NCBI RefSeq assembly: GCF_005771675.1
Contig: NZ_VAJM01000005.1
Span: 1-64,000, forward strand
Reading direction: 5' to 3'
From: Hymenobacter jeollabukensis
GTDB lineage: Bacteria > Bacteroidota > Bacteroidia > Cytophagales > Hymenobacteraceae
DNA: 64,000 nucleotides
The notes under the pieces were generated by a model, which did not search any database, had not been told where the DNA came from, and saw nothing but the letters and a program-made list of their open reading frames with translations. This document shows, piece after piece, positions 1 to 8,617 of this stretch. The stretch's first letter is position 1, and each line of letters starts with the position of its first letter. The position numbers and the translations under genes were made by a program.

Positions 1-96
1 GCTCCCGCACTTGCCGCAGCTCATCGTGGTCTGAATCATACCGCTTGTACGTAAAAACCACGCATTAGACCACCGCCCGGGAGTTTTGAGCCCGCA

Positions 97-185
97 GAAG
101 GCGCAGAGGGCGCTGAGTTGTTCTGACATTGCATTACCAGAACGTCCTCTGCGCCTTCCGCGAAAACTTCTGCGCCTTCCGCGGG
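97..185. repeat. inverted and direct GC-rich repeat upstream of the mannosidase gene
   Basis: A 13-nt arm (gaaggcgcagagg, 97-109) is perfectly complementary to cctctgcgccttc at 146-158, giving a stem with a 36-nt loop. A second copy of the right arm plus its flank (ctgcgccttccgcggg) follows at 170-185. There is no T-run, so this is not an evident terminator. It looks like a member of a dispersed intergenic repeat family; that is an inference from form only. Confidence 0.6.
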
Positions 186-222
186 CCAAAAGACGCCTGC
201 TTTTAAATCAGGAGCGGACAAC

Positions 223-230
223 TACTTTCG
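223..230 (+). promoter_or_regulatory. possible -7 box for the GH92 gene
   Basis: tactttcg matches the Bacteroidota -7 consensus TAnnTTTG at all but one position and lies only 7 nt before the ATG at 238. No convincing -33 TTG was found. A transcript from here would have almost no leader. Confidence 0.3.
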
Positions 231-237
231 GCTCGCT

Positions 238-2514
238 ATGCCGAAACCCCTGCTGCTCCTCTGCCTGCTGCTGGCCACCCTGGCCGCCCCCGCCCAAACC
301 CTGCCCGAGCCCGTCGACCTGGTCAGCCCGCTGATGGGCACTGACTCCAAGCCGGAGTTGTCGAACGGCAATACCTACCCGGCCATTGCCCTGCCCTGGG
401 GCATGAACTGCTGGATGCCGCAGACCGGTAAGATGGGCAGCGGCTGGGCCTACCAGTACGCGGCCGACAAAATCCGGGGCTTCAAGCAGACCCACCAACC
501 CTCGCCGTGGATGAACGACTACGGGCAGTTTGCCCTCATGCCCATCACCGGGCAGCGGCGCTTCGGGGAGGACGAGCGGGCCAGCTGGTTTTCGCACAAG
601 TCGGAGGAAGCCCGCCCGTATTACTACCGCGTGTACCTGGCCGACCACGACATCACCACCGAAATAGCCCCCACCGAGCGGGCGGCCCGGTTCCGCTTCA
701 CCTTCCCCCGCACCGACAGCGCCTACGTGGTGCTCGACGCGCTGGACCGCGGCTCCAGCGTGCAGGTGCTGCCGGGGCAGCGGCGCATCACGGGCTACAC
801 CACCCGCAACAGCAAGGGCGTGCCGGCCAACTTCAAGAACTACTTCGTCATCGAGTTCGACCACGATTTCACCAGCACGGCCATCTTCCAGGATAAAGTA
901 CTGGATGCCGTCAGGCTGGCGGCCGAAGCCAATCATACCGGCGCGGTGGTGGGCTTCAAGACGCGCAAGGGCGAGCAGGTGCAGGCCCGGGTGGCCTCGT
1001 CGTTTATCAGCCCGGAGCAGGCCCTGCGCAACCTGGAGGAGGTCGGGCCGGATGACTTCGAGACGGTGAAGCGCAAGGCGCGGGCGGCCTGGGCGACGCA
1101 GCTCGGGCGCATTCAGATTGAGGGCGGGACCGAGGCCCAGCAGCGCACGTTTTACTCCTGCCTGTACCGCTCGTTGCTCTTCCCGCGCAAGTTCTACGAG
1201 CTGGACGCCCAGGGCCAGCCCGTGCATTACTCGCCCTACAACGGGCAGGTGCTGCCCGGCTACCTCTACACCGATACCGGCTTCTGGGACACCTTCCGCT
1301 GCCTGTTTCCATTCCTGAATTTGATGTACCCGAGCGTGAACAGCCAGATTCAGGCGGGCCTCGCCAATGCCTATAAGGAAGGCGGCTGGCTGCCGGAGTG
1401 GGGCAGCCCCGGCTACCGCAACATCATGATCGGCAACAACTCGGCCTCCGTGGTGGCCGATGCCTACCTGAAGGGCGGGCGCGGCTACGACATCAACACG
1501 CTCTACGAAGCCCTGCTGCACGGGGCCAACAACGCCAGCCCCATGACGGCAGTGGGCCGCGCTGGCGTGGAGTACTACAACAAGCTCGGCTACGTGCCCT
1601 ACGACGTGAAAATCAACGAAAGCGCGGCCCGGACGCTGGAATACGCCTACGACGACTTCGCCATCAGCCAGCTCGGCAAGGCCCTGGGCCGGCCCAAAAA
1701 GGAGTGGAGCCTCTACGCCCGGCGCAGCCAGAACTACCGCCATCTGTTCGACAAGCAAACCGGCCTGATGCGCGGCAAAAACCAGAACGGCACCTGGCAG
1801 GCTCCCTTCAACCCATTCAAGTGGGGCGACGCCTTCACCGAGGGCAACAGCTGGCACTACACCTGGTCGGTCTTCCACGACATCCACGGGCTGATGACGC
1901 TCATGGGCGGCCCCAAGCCCTTCGTGGCCACCTTGGACACGGTCTTTACCCTGGCGCCGGTGTTCGATGCCTCGTACTACGGCGAGGTTATCCACGAAAT
2001 CCGCGAGATGCAGATTGCCGGCATGGGCAACTACGCCCACGGCAACCAGCCCATCCAGCACATGACCTACCTCTACAACTACGCCGGCCAGCCCTGGAAA
2101 ACGCAGTATTGGGTGCGCGAGACGATGAACCGCCTCTACCTGCCCACCCCCGACGGTTACTGCGGCGACGAGGACAACGGCCAGACCTCGGCCTGGTACG
2201 TCTTCTCCGCCCTGGGCTTCTACCCCGTCTGCCCCGCCACCGACGAGTACGTGCTCGGTGCCCCGCTCTTCCCCCGGGCCACCCTGCGCCTGGAAAACGG
2301 CAAAACCATCGTGCTCAACGCCCCCGGCAACCGCGAAGCCGCCAACCGCTACATCGGCGGCCTGCGGCTGAATGGGCAGGACTACCCGCGCAACTTCCTG
2401 CGCCACGCCGAGCTGCTGCAGGGCGCCACGCTGGACTTCGACATGACCAGCCAGCCCAACCGGCAGCGCGGCACCCAGCCCCAGGACGCGCCGTACTCGT
2501 TCAGCCGGCAGTAG
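238..2514 (+). CDS. GH92 family alpha-1,2-mannosidase, exported
   Basis: The 758-residue protein belongs to glycoside hydrolase family 92, calcium-dependent exo-acting alpha-mannosidases that trim alpha-linked mannose from N-glycans or mannans. A signal peptide covers residues 1-20 (hydrophobic run LLLLCLLLATLAAPAQ), so the enzyme works in the periplasm or at the surface. Family hallmarks are visible: QTHQPSPWMNDYGQF near residue 80, GFWDTFRCLFPF near 345, EGNSWHYTW with E535 at the position of the general acid, and GDEDNGQTSAWYVFSALGFYP with D644/D646 at the position of the catalytic base pair known from BT3990. Length fits the family. The ATG start is set by the signal peptide. It stands alone, with no SusC/SusD pair nearby, so it is not in a typical utilisation locus. 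Confidence 0.95.
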   Translation: MPKPLLLLCLLLATLAAPAQTLPEPVDLVSPLMGTDSKPELSNGNTYPAIALPWGMNCWMPQTGKMGSGWAYQYAADKIRGFKQTHQPSPWMNDYGQFALMPITGQRRFGEDERASWFSHKSEEARPYYYRVYLADHDITTEIAPTERAARFRFTFPRTDSAYVVLDALDRGSSVQVLPGQRRITGYTTRNSKGVPANFKNYFVIEFDHDFTSTAIFQDKVLDAVRLAAEANHTGAVVGFKTRKGEQVQARVASSFISPEQALRNLEEVGPDDFETVKRKARAAWATQLGRIQIEGGTEAQQRTFYSCLYRSLLFPRKFYELDAQGQPVHYSPYNGQVLPGYLYTDTGFWDTFRCLFPFLNLMYPSVNSQIQAGLANAYKEGGWLPEWGSPGYRNIMIGNNSASVVADAYLKGGRGYDINTLYEALLHGANNASPMTAVGRAGVEYYNKLGYVPYDVKINESAARTLEYAYDDFAISQLGKALGRPKKEWSLYARRSQNYRHLFDKQTGLMRGKNQNGTWQAPFNPFKWGDAFTEGNSWHYTWSVFHDIHGLMTLMGGPKPFVATLDTVFTLAPVFDASYYGEVIHEIREMQIAGMGNYAHGNQPIQHMTYLYNYAGQPWKTQYWVRETMNRLYLPTPDGYCGDEDNGQTSAWYVFSALGFYPVCPATDEYVLGAPLFPRATLRLENGKTIVLNAPGNREAANRYIGGLRLNGQDYPRNFLRHAELLQGATLDFDMTSQPNRQRGTQPQDAPYSFSRQ

Positions 2515-2524
2515 GAGGGGGGGA

Positions 2525-2724
2525 GGTGCGGCCCTACAGCCGCGGAGCGGCGCCATATTAGTAGCATTACCAACCCAGTAGAACGACCGAGCTGCAGCGC
2601 AGCGGCATGGCATTGAACGGGACGTGTAAACGTCAGCAATGCTGTGCCGCTGCGCTGCAGCTCGGTTTTCGGCCATCCGTTAGACTACTAATATGGCGCC
2701 GCTCCGCGGCTGTAGGCCCGCACC
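2525..2724. repeat. 200-bp nested palindrome
   Basis: The outer arms, 2525-2564 and 2685-2724, are 40 nt each and complementary at 39 of 40 positions. Inside them, 2587-2607 and 2645-2665 form a second, perfect 21-bp inverted repeat. The element begins 10 nt after the GH92 stop codon and could fold into one long hairpin in RNA or single-stranded DNA. It has no T-run and no reading frame of note. It resembles a MITE or a large REP-like element; identity unknown. Confidence 0.85.
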
Positions 2725-2746
2725 CATCCAGAATCGTTGAACGCAC

Positions 2747-2770
2747 CCCCTCTCCACTTTCGGAGAGGGG
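2747..2770. repeat. short GC hairpin
   Basis: cccctctcc (2747-2755) pairs perfectly with ggagagggg (2762-2770) around a 6-nt loop. It is followed by a G-run rather than a T-run, so an intrinsic terminator is unlikely. Confidence 0.5.
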
Positions 2771-2825
2771 GCCGGGGGGGGAGGCGCCCCGCCCGCGCGG
2801 CCTCACTGTCCCTTCGGAATCATCC

Positions 2826-3119
2826 TTCACCGGTGAAAAACGGTTCCGAAGGGCTCAGCAGTCATCCTTCACCGGTGAAGAGGGCCTCCAAAGCCCTCAT
2901 GAAGCAATCTTCACCGGTGAAGGACGTATCCGAAGGGCTCATGGGTCATCCTTCACCGGTGCAGGGTGCCTCCGAAGGCCTCATGAGTCATCCTGCACCG
3001 GTGAAGGGTGCTTCCGAAGGCCTCATGAGTCATCCTGCACCGATGCAGATGGCATCCGAAGGCCTCATGGGGCGTCCTGCACCGGTGCAGGCATTATCCG
3101 ACGGGCGGTCTGCCTTGGC
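2826..3119. repeat. seven 42-bp tandem repeats with palindromic cores
   Basis: Seven units begin at 2826, 2868, 2910, 2952, 2994, 3036 and 3078, exactly 42 bp apart. Each opens with a 12-nt palindrome of the form TtCACCGGTGaA (cores ttcaccggtgaa, tgcaccggtgca and mixed forms) and most carry tccgaaggcctcat about 20 nt later. Because 42 is divisible by three, stop-free frames run through the array, but they lack any start context or domain. It fills the space in front of the dehydrogenase gene at 3206. It is not a CRISPR array: there are no unique spacers. Confidence 0.9.
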
Positions 3120-3205
3120 TTCAGGCCATAACCCCGGCCCCGCGCCGCCCGTTAGCCTATTCTGTTGCCCGCTACGCCATCTATTTCACAACCAACCCCC
3201 ATTCC

Positions 3206-4369
3206 ATGAAAGCCTTAGTCTTCCACGGCATCAAGGACGTGCGCGTCGACACGGTCGATGACCCGGAAATCGTCGATTCGCGCGACGCCATTATCCGCGT
3301 GACGAGCACGGCCATCTGCGGCTCCGATCTGCACATCTACAACGGCGGCATTCCCCAGCCCCGGCCCATGGTGCTCGGCCACGAGTTCATGGGCATCGTG
3401 GAAGAAGTGGGCAAGGGCGTGGGCGGCAAGCTCAAGGTGGGCGACCGGGTGGTGGTGCCCTTCCCGGTGGCCTGCGGCTGCTGCTTTTTCTGCAACCACG
3501 ACCTGCCCGGCCACTGCGAGCATTCCAACCCCGACCACTACGGCCCCGAGGGCGGCGTGCTCACCCAGAAAGGCGGCGCCCTCTTCGGCTACACCGACCT
3601 CTACGGCGGCTACAACGGCGGCCAGGCCGAGTATGTGCGCGTGCCCTACGCCGACTACGGCCCCCGCGTCATTCCCGACTCGCTCACCGACGAACAGGCC
3701 CTGTTCCTGACCGATATCTTCCCCACCGGCTACAGCGGCATCGACTGGGGCGAGGTGAAGGGCGGCGAGTTCGTGGCCATTTTCGGGGCCGGGCCGGTGG
3801 GCATCATGGCTGCCAAGTCGGCCTGGCTGCGCGGCGCCGCCCGCGTGGTCATCGTCGACGTGCTGCAGTATCGCCTCGACAAAGCCAAAACCGCCGCCAA
3901 CTGCGACACCATCCTGTGGGAGGACCGCCAGCAGGTCATCGAGGAAATCCGCAGCATGAGCCAGGGCCGCGGCGCCGACGTGTGCGTGGAGGCCGTGGGC
4001 TTTGAGCCGGAGCGCGACCTGCTGGACCGCGCCAAGGCCGTCATCAACTTCGAAAAAGGCTCGCCCAAGGTCCTCGAGGCCTGCATGAGCGCGGTGCGCC
4101 GCGGCGGCATCGTGTCGGTGCTGGGCGTGTACGGGGCCTACTTCGACAACTTCCCCCTGGGCCAGTTCTTCGACAAGGGCATCACCCTGCGCGGCGGGCA
4201 GGCCCCAGCCCACAAGCACATCGACCAGCTGCTGCAGTACGTGGTGGAGGGCAAGGTGAAGCTCGACGACGTCATCTCGCACCTCCTGCCGCTGAGCGAA
4301 GCCGCCCACGGCTACGACATCTTCCGCAACAAGAAGGACAACTGCACCAAAGTGGTGCTCAAGCCCTAG
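3206..4369 (+). CDS. zinc-dependent alcohol / glutathione-independent formaldehyde dehydrogenase
   Basis: A 387-residue medium-chain dehydrogenase of the FdhA-like branch, which oxidises aldehydes or alcohols with NAD. The catalytic zinc site is visible as ICGSDLH (C38) and GHEFMG (H63/E64). The structural zinc loop is complete (CGCCFFCNHDLPGHCE). A Rossmann motif GAGPVG lies near residue 195. The insertion around residues 115-135 (GGALFGYTDLYGGYNGGQAEY) is typical of the glutathione-independent formaldehyde dehydrogenase group. No signal peptide, so it is cytoplasmic. Substrate cannot be fixed from sequence. It is a single-gene unit between the 42-bp repeat array and the hairpin terminator at 4508. 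Confidence 0.9.
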   Translation: MKALVFHGIKDVRVDTVDDPEIVDSRDAIIRVTSTAICGSDLHIYNGGIPQPRPMVLGHEFMGIVEEVGKGVGGKLKVGDRVVVPFPVACGCCFFCNHDLPGHCEHSNPDHYGPEGGVLTQKGGALFGYTDLYGGYNGGQAEYVRVPYADYGPRVIPDSLTDEQALFLTDIFPTGYSGIDWGEVKGGEFVAIFGAGPVGIMAAKSAWLRGAARVVIVDVLQYRLDKAKTAANCDTILWEDRQQVIEEIRSMSQGRGADVCVEAVGFEPERDLLDRAKAVINFEKGSPKVLEACMSAVRRGGIVSVLGVYGAYFDNFPLGQFFDKGITLRGGQAPAHKHIDQLLQYVVEGKVKLDDVISHLLPLSEAAHGYDIFRNKKDNCTKVVLKP

Positions 4370-4396
4370 CCCCCACCGGGCAGCCGGCCCATGCCG

Positions 4397-4456
4397 GCCG
4401 CCCGATCCGGTACCACGCCGCCCGACCTGATACCGCGCTGCCCGGTCCGGTTCCGC
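4397..4456. repeat. three 20-bp tandem repeats
   Basis: Three head-to-tail 20-nt units start at 4397, 4417 and 4437, each of the pattern gcYgcccgRYcYgRtWccRc. They lie between the dehydrogenase stop codon and its terminator. The rest of the 4370-4684 gap holds only the terminator at 4508. Confidence 0.6.
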
Positions 4457-4507
4457 GCCGGGCGCACGTGCCGGCATATTCCGACCCACGACCGCGCCAA
4501 TGCTAAA

Positions 4508-4536
4508 GGACCTGCCAGCCGGCAGGTTCTTTTTTT
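4508..4536 (+). terminator. intrinsic terminator after the dehydrogenase gene
   Basis: cctgcc agcc ggcagg forms a tight 6-bp GC stem, extended by A-T and G-C pairs, followed by cttttttt (4529-4536). Classic rho-independent form. Confidence 0.85.
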
Positions 4537-4684
4537 GCATTTGTCGCCCCGAAGGCACCCGGAAACCAAGCCGCAACTGCAGCCGCTTTAGTATCTTTCA
4601 TCGACTGCCCCCGACCCGCCCGGCTGCCCCGGCAAGGCCGCGCAGACTTGCCGCTATCCGCCTCCTCCCAACCAGAACACCGTC

Positions 4685-7336
4685 CTGAAAACTACTTTTC
4701 TACGTGCCGTCCCCGCGCTGCTGCTGGCGGTGCTGCTGCCCCTGTCGGCCGCCCAGGCGCAGGCACCCGCCGACCGCGCGGCCCCGCTCAGCAAGCTGGC
4801 CCCGCCGCTACAACTAGCTTCGCCGGCCACGGCCCGCTCCTCCGCCGCTTACCGCGTGCAGGTGACCGACGCCGCCGCCTTCCGCCGCTGGGCCCGGCAG
4901 TACCTGCCCGCCGCCCGGCTGCAAGCCGTGCCCGGCCAGCCCCAGCTGCTCACCGTCAACGGCCCGGCTACGCCCGCCGCGCTGGCCGCCTGCCCCTACG
5001 TGCGCTTCGTGGAGGCCGCCGACCGGCAGGCCCGCCCGGAGCGTCAGCTCAACGGCGCCGACCTCACCGCCAACACCATCACCGCCGTGCACGCCCGCTA
5101 CCCCCAGCTGACGGGCCAGGGCCTGACGGTGTCGGTGAAGGAAGACCCAATTGACATCACCGATATCGACTTCAAGGGCCGCCTCGTCAACCCCGACCCG
5201 CAGGCGCAGCTTCTCAACGCGCACTCCACGATAATGACCACGCTCATTGCCGGGGGCGGCAACTCCTCGCCCAACGGCAAAGGCGCGGCCTGGCAGGCGC
5301 GCATCGCGCAGTCCAGCTCCGGCAACCTGCTGCCCGACGACGGACCGGGGCTGGCGGCGCAGGGCGTGTCGGTGCAGAACCACTCGTACGGGGTGAGTGT
5401 GGGCGTGGAGAACTTCTACGGGCTCGAAGCCCGCGCCTACGACGCGCAGGCCCGGCAATACCCGGCCCTGGTGCACGTATTTTCGGCCGGCAACGTCGGC
5501 AGCCAGCCCGGGCCTGCCGCTACCGCCTATGCCGGGCTGGCCAGCACCGCCAACCTGACCGGGGAGTTCAAAAACGCCAAGAACAGCCTGAGCGTGGGCA
5601 ACACCGATGCCCTGGGGCAGGTGGTGGCGCTCAGCTCCCGCGGCCCCGCCGCCGACGGCCGCGTCAAGCCCGAGCTGGTGGCCTACGGCAGCGGCGGCTC
5701 CTCCGACGCGGCGGCGCTGGTGTCGGGCATCAGCCTGCTCGCCCAGCACGCCTACCGGGAGCGGCGCGGCACCCTGCCCCCGGCGGCGCTGGTGCGGGCC
5801 GCCCTGCTGAACACCGCCGACGACGCCGGGCGGCCCAACGTGGATTTCGTGGCGGGCTACGGCCAGGCCGACGCGCTGGGGGCGGTGCAAACCATGCTCG
5901 ACGGCCGCTTCGTGGAGGGCAGCGTGGCGCAGGGCCAGGAGCAGGTATTCCCGATTACGGTGCCGGCCGGCACTCACCGCCTCAAGATTACCCTGGCCTG
6001 GACCGACCCCGAAGCCGCCGCCAACGCCGCCAGCACCCTCGTCAACGACCTGGACCTGGCCCTCGTGCGGCCCGCCGATGGACAGCGCTGGCTGCCCTGG
6101 ACGCTCAGCGCCTACCCCCACCTCGATTCGCTGGCCCGCCCGGCCCGCCGCCGCCCCAACCACCGCGACAACGCCGAACAGGTGACGCTGGATCTGCCCG
6201 CCGCCGGCACCTACGAGCTGCGCGTGCGGGGCTACCAGCTGGGCCAGGGGCCACAGACCTTCAGCGTGGCCTACGAGCTGGAAAACGGCCTGACCTGGAT
6301 TCATCCTTCGAAAGCGCGCAACCTGCGGGCCGGGGAAGAGGCGCTGCTGCGCTGGCAGTGGGCCGGCCCGGCTACGACTGCCCGGCTGGAATACCAGCCC
6401 TTGGGCCAAACCGCCTGGACCACCGTCAGCTCTTCCCTGGATTTAACCCAGCAAACCTGCCGTTGGATGGCCCCGGCTACCCCGGCCGCCGCCCGCCTGC
6501 GCCTGTTCACCGGCACCGGGGCCGTCGTATCCGACACGTTTTTCGTGGCCCGGCCGCTGACGCTGGACGTGGCCTATACCTGCACCGATGAAACCCTGCT
6601 GACCTGGCCCCGGGTGCCCGGCGCCACCCAGTACCAGGTGTACCGCCTGGGCGCCTCTCAATTGGAGCCCTACCGCCTGCTGCCCGATACGGCCCTGCGC
6701 CTCACCGCCGCCGAAGCCGCCGCCCGCTACTACGCCGTGGCCCCGGTTCTGCAGGGCCGGGCAGCAGAGCGGGGCAGCTCCATCGACGTGACGGATAGCC
6801 GGTACGGCTGCTACGTGCGCTCCTTCCTGCCCCGGCAGCTGGTGATGGATACCATCCAGTTCAACCTCACGCTGGGCACCACTTACCGCCTCCAGGCCAT
6901 TGCCCTGGAACGCCGGAATGCCGACGGTAGCTTTTTCGCCGTGCAAACCCTGACTTCCAACTTGCAGCTGGCCACCCGGCTCACCGATCCGCAGCCACGG
7001 CTGGGCCGGGCCGAGTACCGGGCCCGCCTGCAGCTCAGCACCGGCCAAACCTTGTACAGCCAGGTAGAGGCCGTGAATTATGTGCCCGCCGTGGCCGATG
7101 TGCTGGTGTACCCGGTGCCGGTAGCTGCCGGGGAGCCCCTAAGCGTAGTAGGCCCCCCCGACCAAATACTACGCGTGCGGCTGTTCGACGTAGTCGGCCG
7201 TGTGCAGCGCGACGAAACGACCGACACCAGCGTCATCAAAGAGCTGGATACGCATGGTCTGCAGCCCGGTACTTACCTGCTGCGCGTAAGCATACCCGGC
7301 GGCCGCGAAGTCACCCGGCGCATCCTGGTGCTGTAA
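4685..7336 (+). CDS. S8 family serine peptidase with T9SS C-terminal sorting domain
   Basis: Subtilisin-like protease, about 883 residues, exported and then secreted or surface-anchored by the type IX system. The catalytic Asp lies in DITDID near 155-160, His in AHSTIMTTLIAGG, the oxyanion Asn in FSAGN and Ser in the degenerate GSSDAAALVSG (usual family motif GTSMAAP). A beta-rich P/PPC-like domain follows (WTDPEAAANA...NDLDL), then a C-terminal domain of about 80 residues beginning VLVYPVPV and ending GLQPGTYLLRVS, the T9SS signature. Start is unusual. The first standard start in frame is GTG 4730, which falls inside the signal peptide; a good signal peptide (KTTFLRAVPALLLAVLLPLS, cleavage after AQA) needs initiation near CTG 4685. 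No ATG is in frame upstream. Confidence 0.85.
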   Translation: MKTTFLRAVPALLLAVLLPLSAAQAQAPADRAAPLSKLAPPLQLASPATARSSAAYRVQVTDAAAFRRWARQYLPAARLQAVPGQPQLLTVNGPATPAALAACPYVRFVEAADRQARPERQLNGADLTANTITAVHARYPQLTGQGLTVSVKEDPIDITDIDFKGRLVNPDPQAQLLNAHSTIMTTLIAGGGNSSPNGKGAAWQARIAQSSSGNLLPDDGPGLAAQGVSVQNHSYGVSVGVENFYGLEARAYDAQARQYPALVHVFSAGNVGSQPGPAATAYAGLASTANLTGEFKNAKNSLSVGNTDALGQVVALSSRGPAADGRVKPELVAYGSGGSSDAAALVSGISLLAQHAYRERRGTLPPAALVRAALLNTADDAGRPNVDFVAGYGQADALGAVQTMLDGRFVEGSVAQGQEQVFPITVPAGTHRLKITLAWTDPEAAANAASTLVNDLDLALVRPADGQRWLPWTLSAYPHLDSLARPARRRPNHRDNAEQVTLDLPAAGTYELRVRGYQLGQGPQTFSVAYELENGLTWIHPSKARNLRAGEEALLRWQWAGPATTARLEYQPLGQTAWTTVSSSLDLTQQTCRWMAPATPAAARLRLFTGTGAVVSDTFFVARPLTLDVAYTCTDETLLTWPRVPGATQYQVYRLGASQLEPYRLLPDTALRLTAAEAAARYYAVAPVLQGRAAERGSSIDVTDSRYGCYVRSFLPRQLVMDTIQFNLTLGTTYRLQAIALERRNADGSFFAVQTLTSNLQLATRLTDPQPRLGRAEYRARLQLSTGQTLYSQVEAVNYVPAVADVLVYPVPVAAGEPLSVVGPPDQILRVRLFDVVGRVQRDETTDTSVIKELDTHGLQPGTYLLRVSIPGGREVTRRILVL

Positions 7337-7360
7337 AAACGCGTGACTGCCGAAGCCGCC

Positions 7361-7422
7361 ATTCCCAAGCCGTGCCAGCTCGATAAGTAGGAGTGCTGGT
7401 TGAGCTGGCGCGGCCTGGGAAT
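7361..7422. repeat. long stem-loop downstream of the S8 peptidase
   Basis: Arms 7361-7381 and 7402-7422 are complementary at 19 of 21 positions around a 20-nt loop. There is no T-run, so it may be a 3' stabilising or factor-dependent termination structure for the peptidase mRNA. Apart from this and the terminator at 7676, the gap 7337-7739 shows nothing recognisable. Confidence 0.6.
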
Positions 7423-7675
7423 AGGGGAAACGTGTAGAGGCCGAGGCATACCTGGCTTCCAGGCCAGCCGAGGAAGCGCCCTTGGCAGGGGGTGAATATG
7501 CGGCTACCCGCTTTGTAGCCCAAGGGGCAGGCAGAGTCGAGCGGTGCGCGGGGCAGCGCTTGGGTAAAGGAGGTCAATTACGGTGCAAAGCCAGCTGAGC
7601 AAGATTCATTGGTCGTAACCGGTACGCGCCCTTCACTACCGCAGGCCGGCTGGGCAAGCAGCACGGTAACCGGAC

Positions 7676-7716
7676 AATAAAAACGTCCCCTGGCTCAGCT
7701 GAGCCAGGGGACGTTT
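7676..7716 (-). terminator. intrinsic terminator of the metalloprotease gene
   Basis: A perfect 36-nt palindrome (7681-7716, arms aaacgtcccctggctcag) is followed on the minus strand by TTTTATTG, 24 nt beyond the stop codon of the minus-strand gene ending at 7740. Confidence 0.85.
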
Positions 7717-7739
7717 GCGGTTCTGCTAAGCGGTGAGGC

Positions 7740-8549
7740 TTAGTAGAGGTAGTTGAGGGCAATTTTGTCGTTGGCGTTGAAGTAGCGGTTAACGCCGTTG
7801 CCAACGCAGGCCAGCATCCACGAGTTGGGGTCGGCGCCCGAGGGCGTGCCGGGGATGAGGATAGCGCCTACCGAGCTGGCACCTTCGTTCGAGGCCGAGC
7901 CCCCGCAGCTATACGCGCGGTTGAAGTAGTCGGTGTGGCGCAGGCCGATGCAGTGGCCCATTTCGTGCGCCATGATGGTGGCAATGTAGTTGACGTTGGT
8001 GCTGTTGATTACGGTCGGCGAGAGTTTGAAGCCGGGAGCCGGGTTGCCGTTGGAGGGGAAACCACCCGATTGGCCCAGGATACCAGCGCCCAGGTACGCC
8101 GACGTGATGGGCAGGTCGGCCGTAGCAGTGCTGGTGATGCGCGTAAAGTGCAGTTGCAGATTTTCCGCGTTGTAGCGGCGAATGGCCTCATCGACGGCCG
8201 ATACGTAGGCCGAGGGGAAGCTGCCGATCAGCTTAACCGTCAGCGTGCGGGGCAGGCGCTGCACCAGGTTGGTGGTGCGGTACTGCTCGTCCTGGCCAAC
8301 GCGCAGCAGGCTCTGATCCGGAGCACTGGCCAGCATTTCGTTGGTCAGCAGGATGTCGCCTTCCACAACAACGCCGCCGTCCACTTTCTGGGCGCCAGTA
8401 GTAGTAAAGCCTAGCGCCTTAATTTGGTTGATAGTGGCGTCGGCAATGGGGCCCTTGGCTTGGACATTTTCCTTTTTGGAGCAGCTGGTCATAGACAGCG
8501 CCGCGAAGGCGCAAACAGCAGCGGTCGACAGTACTTTGTTAAACTTCAT
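7740..8549 (-). CDS. lipoprotein metzincin metalloprotease (M57-like, dual-action HEIGH type)
   Basis: A 269-residue protein. Residues 1-23 are a lipoprotein signal peptide with lipobox ending SMTSC (C23), so it should be anchored in a membrane, probably the outer membrane. The zinc site HEMGHCIGLRHTD (residues near 193-205) fits HExxHxxGxxH of metzincins, and the whole resembles the Bacteroidota M57 dual-action HEIGH group. Two downstream Cys (in YSCGG and MLACVG) might form a disulfide. Substrate unknown. It is monocistronic: promoter-like boxes at 8585-8617 and a strong terminator at 7676. Confidence 0.85.
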   Translation of the reverse strand: MKFNKVLSTAAVCAFAALSMTSCSKKENVQAKGPIADATINQIKALGFTTTGAQKVDGGVVVEGDILLTNEMLASAPDQSLLRVGQDEQYRTTNLVQRLPRTLTVKLIGSFPSAYVSAVDEAIRRYNAENLQLHFTRITSTATADLPITSAYLGAGILGQSGGFPSNGNPAPGFKLSPTVINSTNVNYIATIMAHEMGHCIGLRHTDYFNRAYSCGGSASNEGASSVGAILIPGTPSGADPNSWMLACVGNGVNRYFNANDKIALNYLY

Positions 8550-8584
8550 TGGTGGTTTGGTTGGGGAGTTGGTTGAACAATGCG

Positions 8585-8617
8585 CAAAAGGTAGAAGGAT
8601 TTTTTAAAAACATCAAA
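8585..8617 (-). promoter_or_regulatory. promoter-like -33/-7 pair for the metalloprotease gene
   Basis: On the minus strand TTTG (8617-8614) is followed after 20 nt by TACCTTTTG (8593-8585), close to the Bacteroidota pattern TTTG-N19-TAnnTTTG with one extra T. The start codon is 36 nt further on. Confidence 0.4.

Noticed and set aside
1-60. Possible 3' end of a gene entering from the left
   Set aside because: All three plus frames reach stops within about 60 nt and nothing can be recognised in so short a piece.
208-2676. 2.4-kb minus-strand open frame opposite the mannosidase
   Set aside because: It is a shadow of the GH92 gene: high GC at third positions leaves the opposite strand open. 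Its translation is Val/Ala/Gly/Arg-rich without domains, while the plus frame has a signal peptide and catalytic motifs. The same applies to long frames opposite the macroglobulin, recQ, DUF2723 and kinase genes.
2826-3119. Possible CRISPR array
   Set aside because: Only 12-14 nt are well conserved and the intervening parts also resemble one another; no unique spacers, no cas genes.
2607-3261. Two plus-strand frames through the 42-bp repeats encoding repetitive peptides
   Set aside because: The frames stay open only because the period is a multiple of three. There is no start context or signal peptide; one runs into the dehydrogenase start. I treat them as non-coding repeats.
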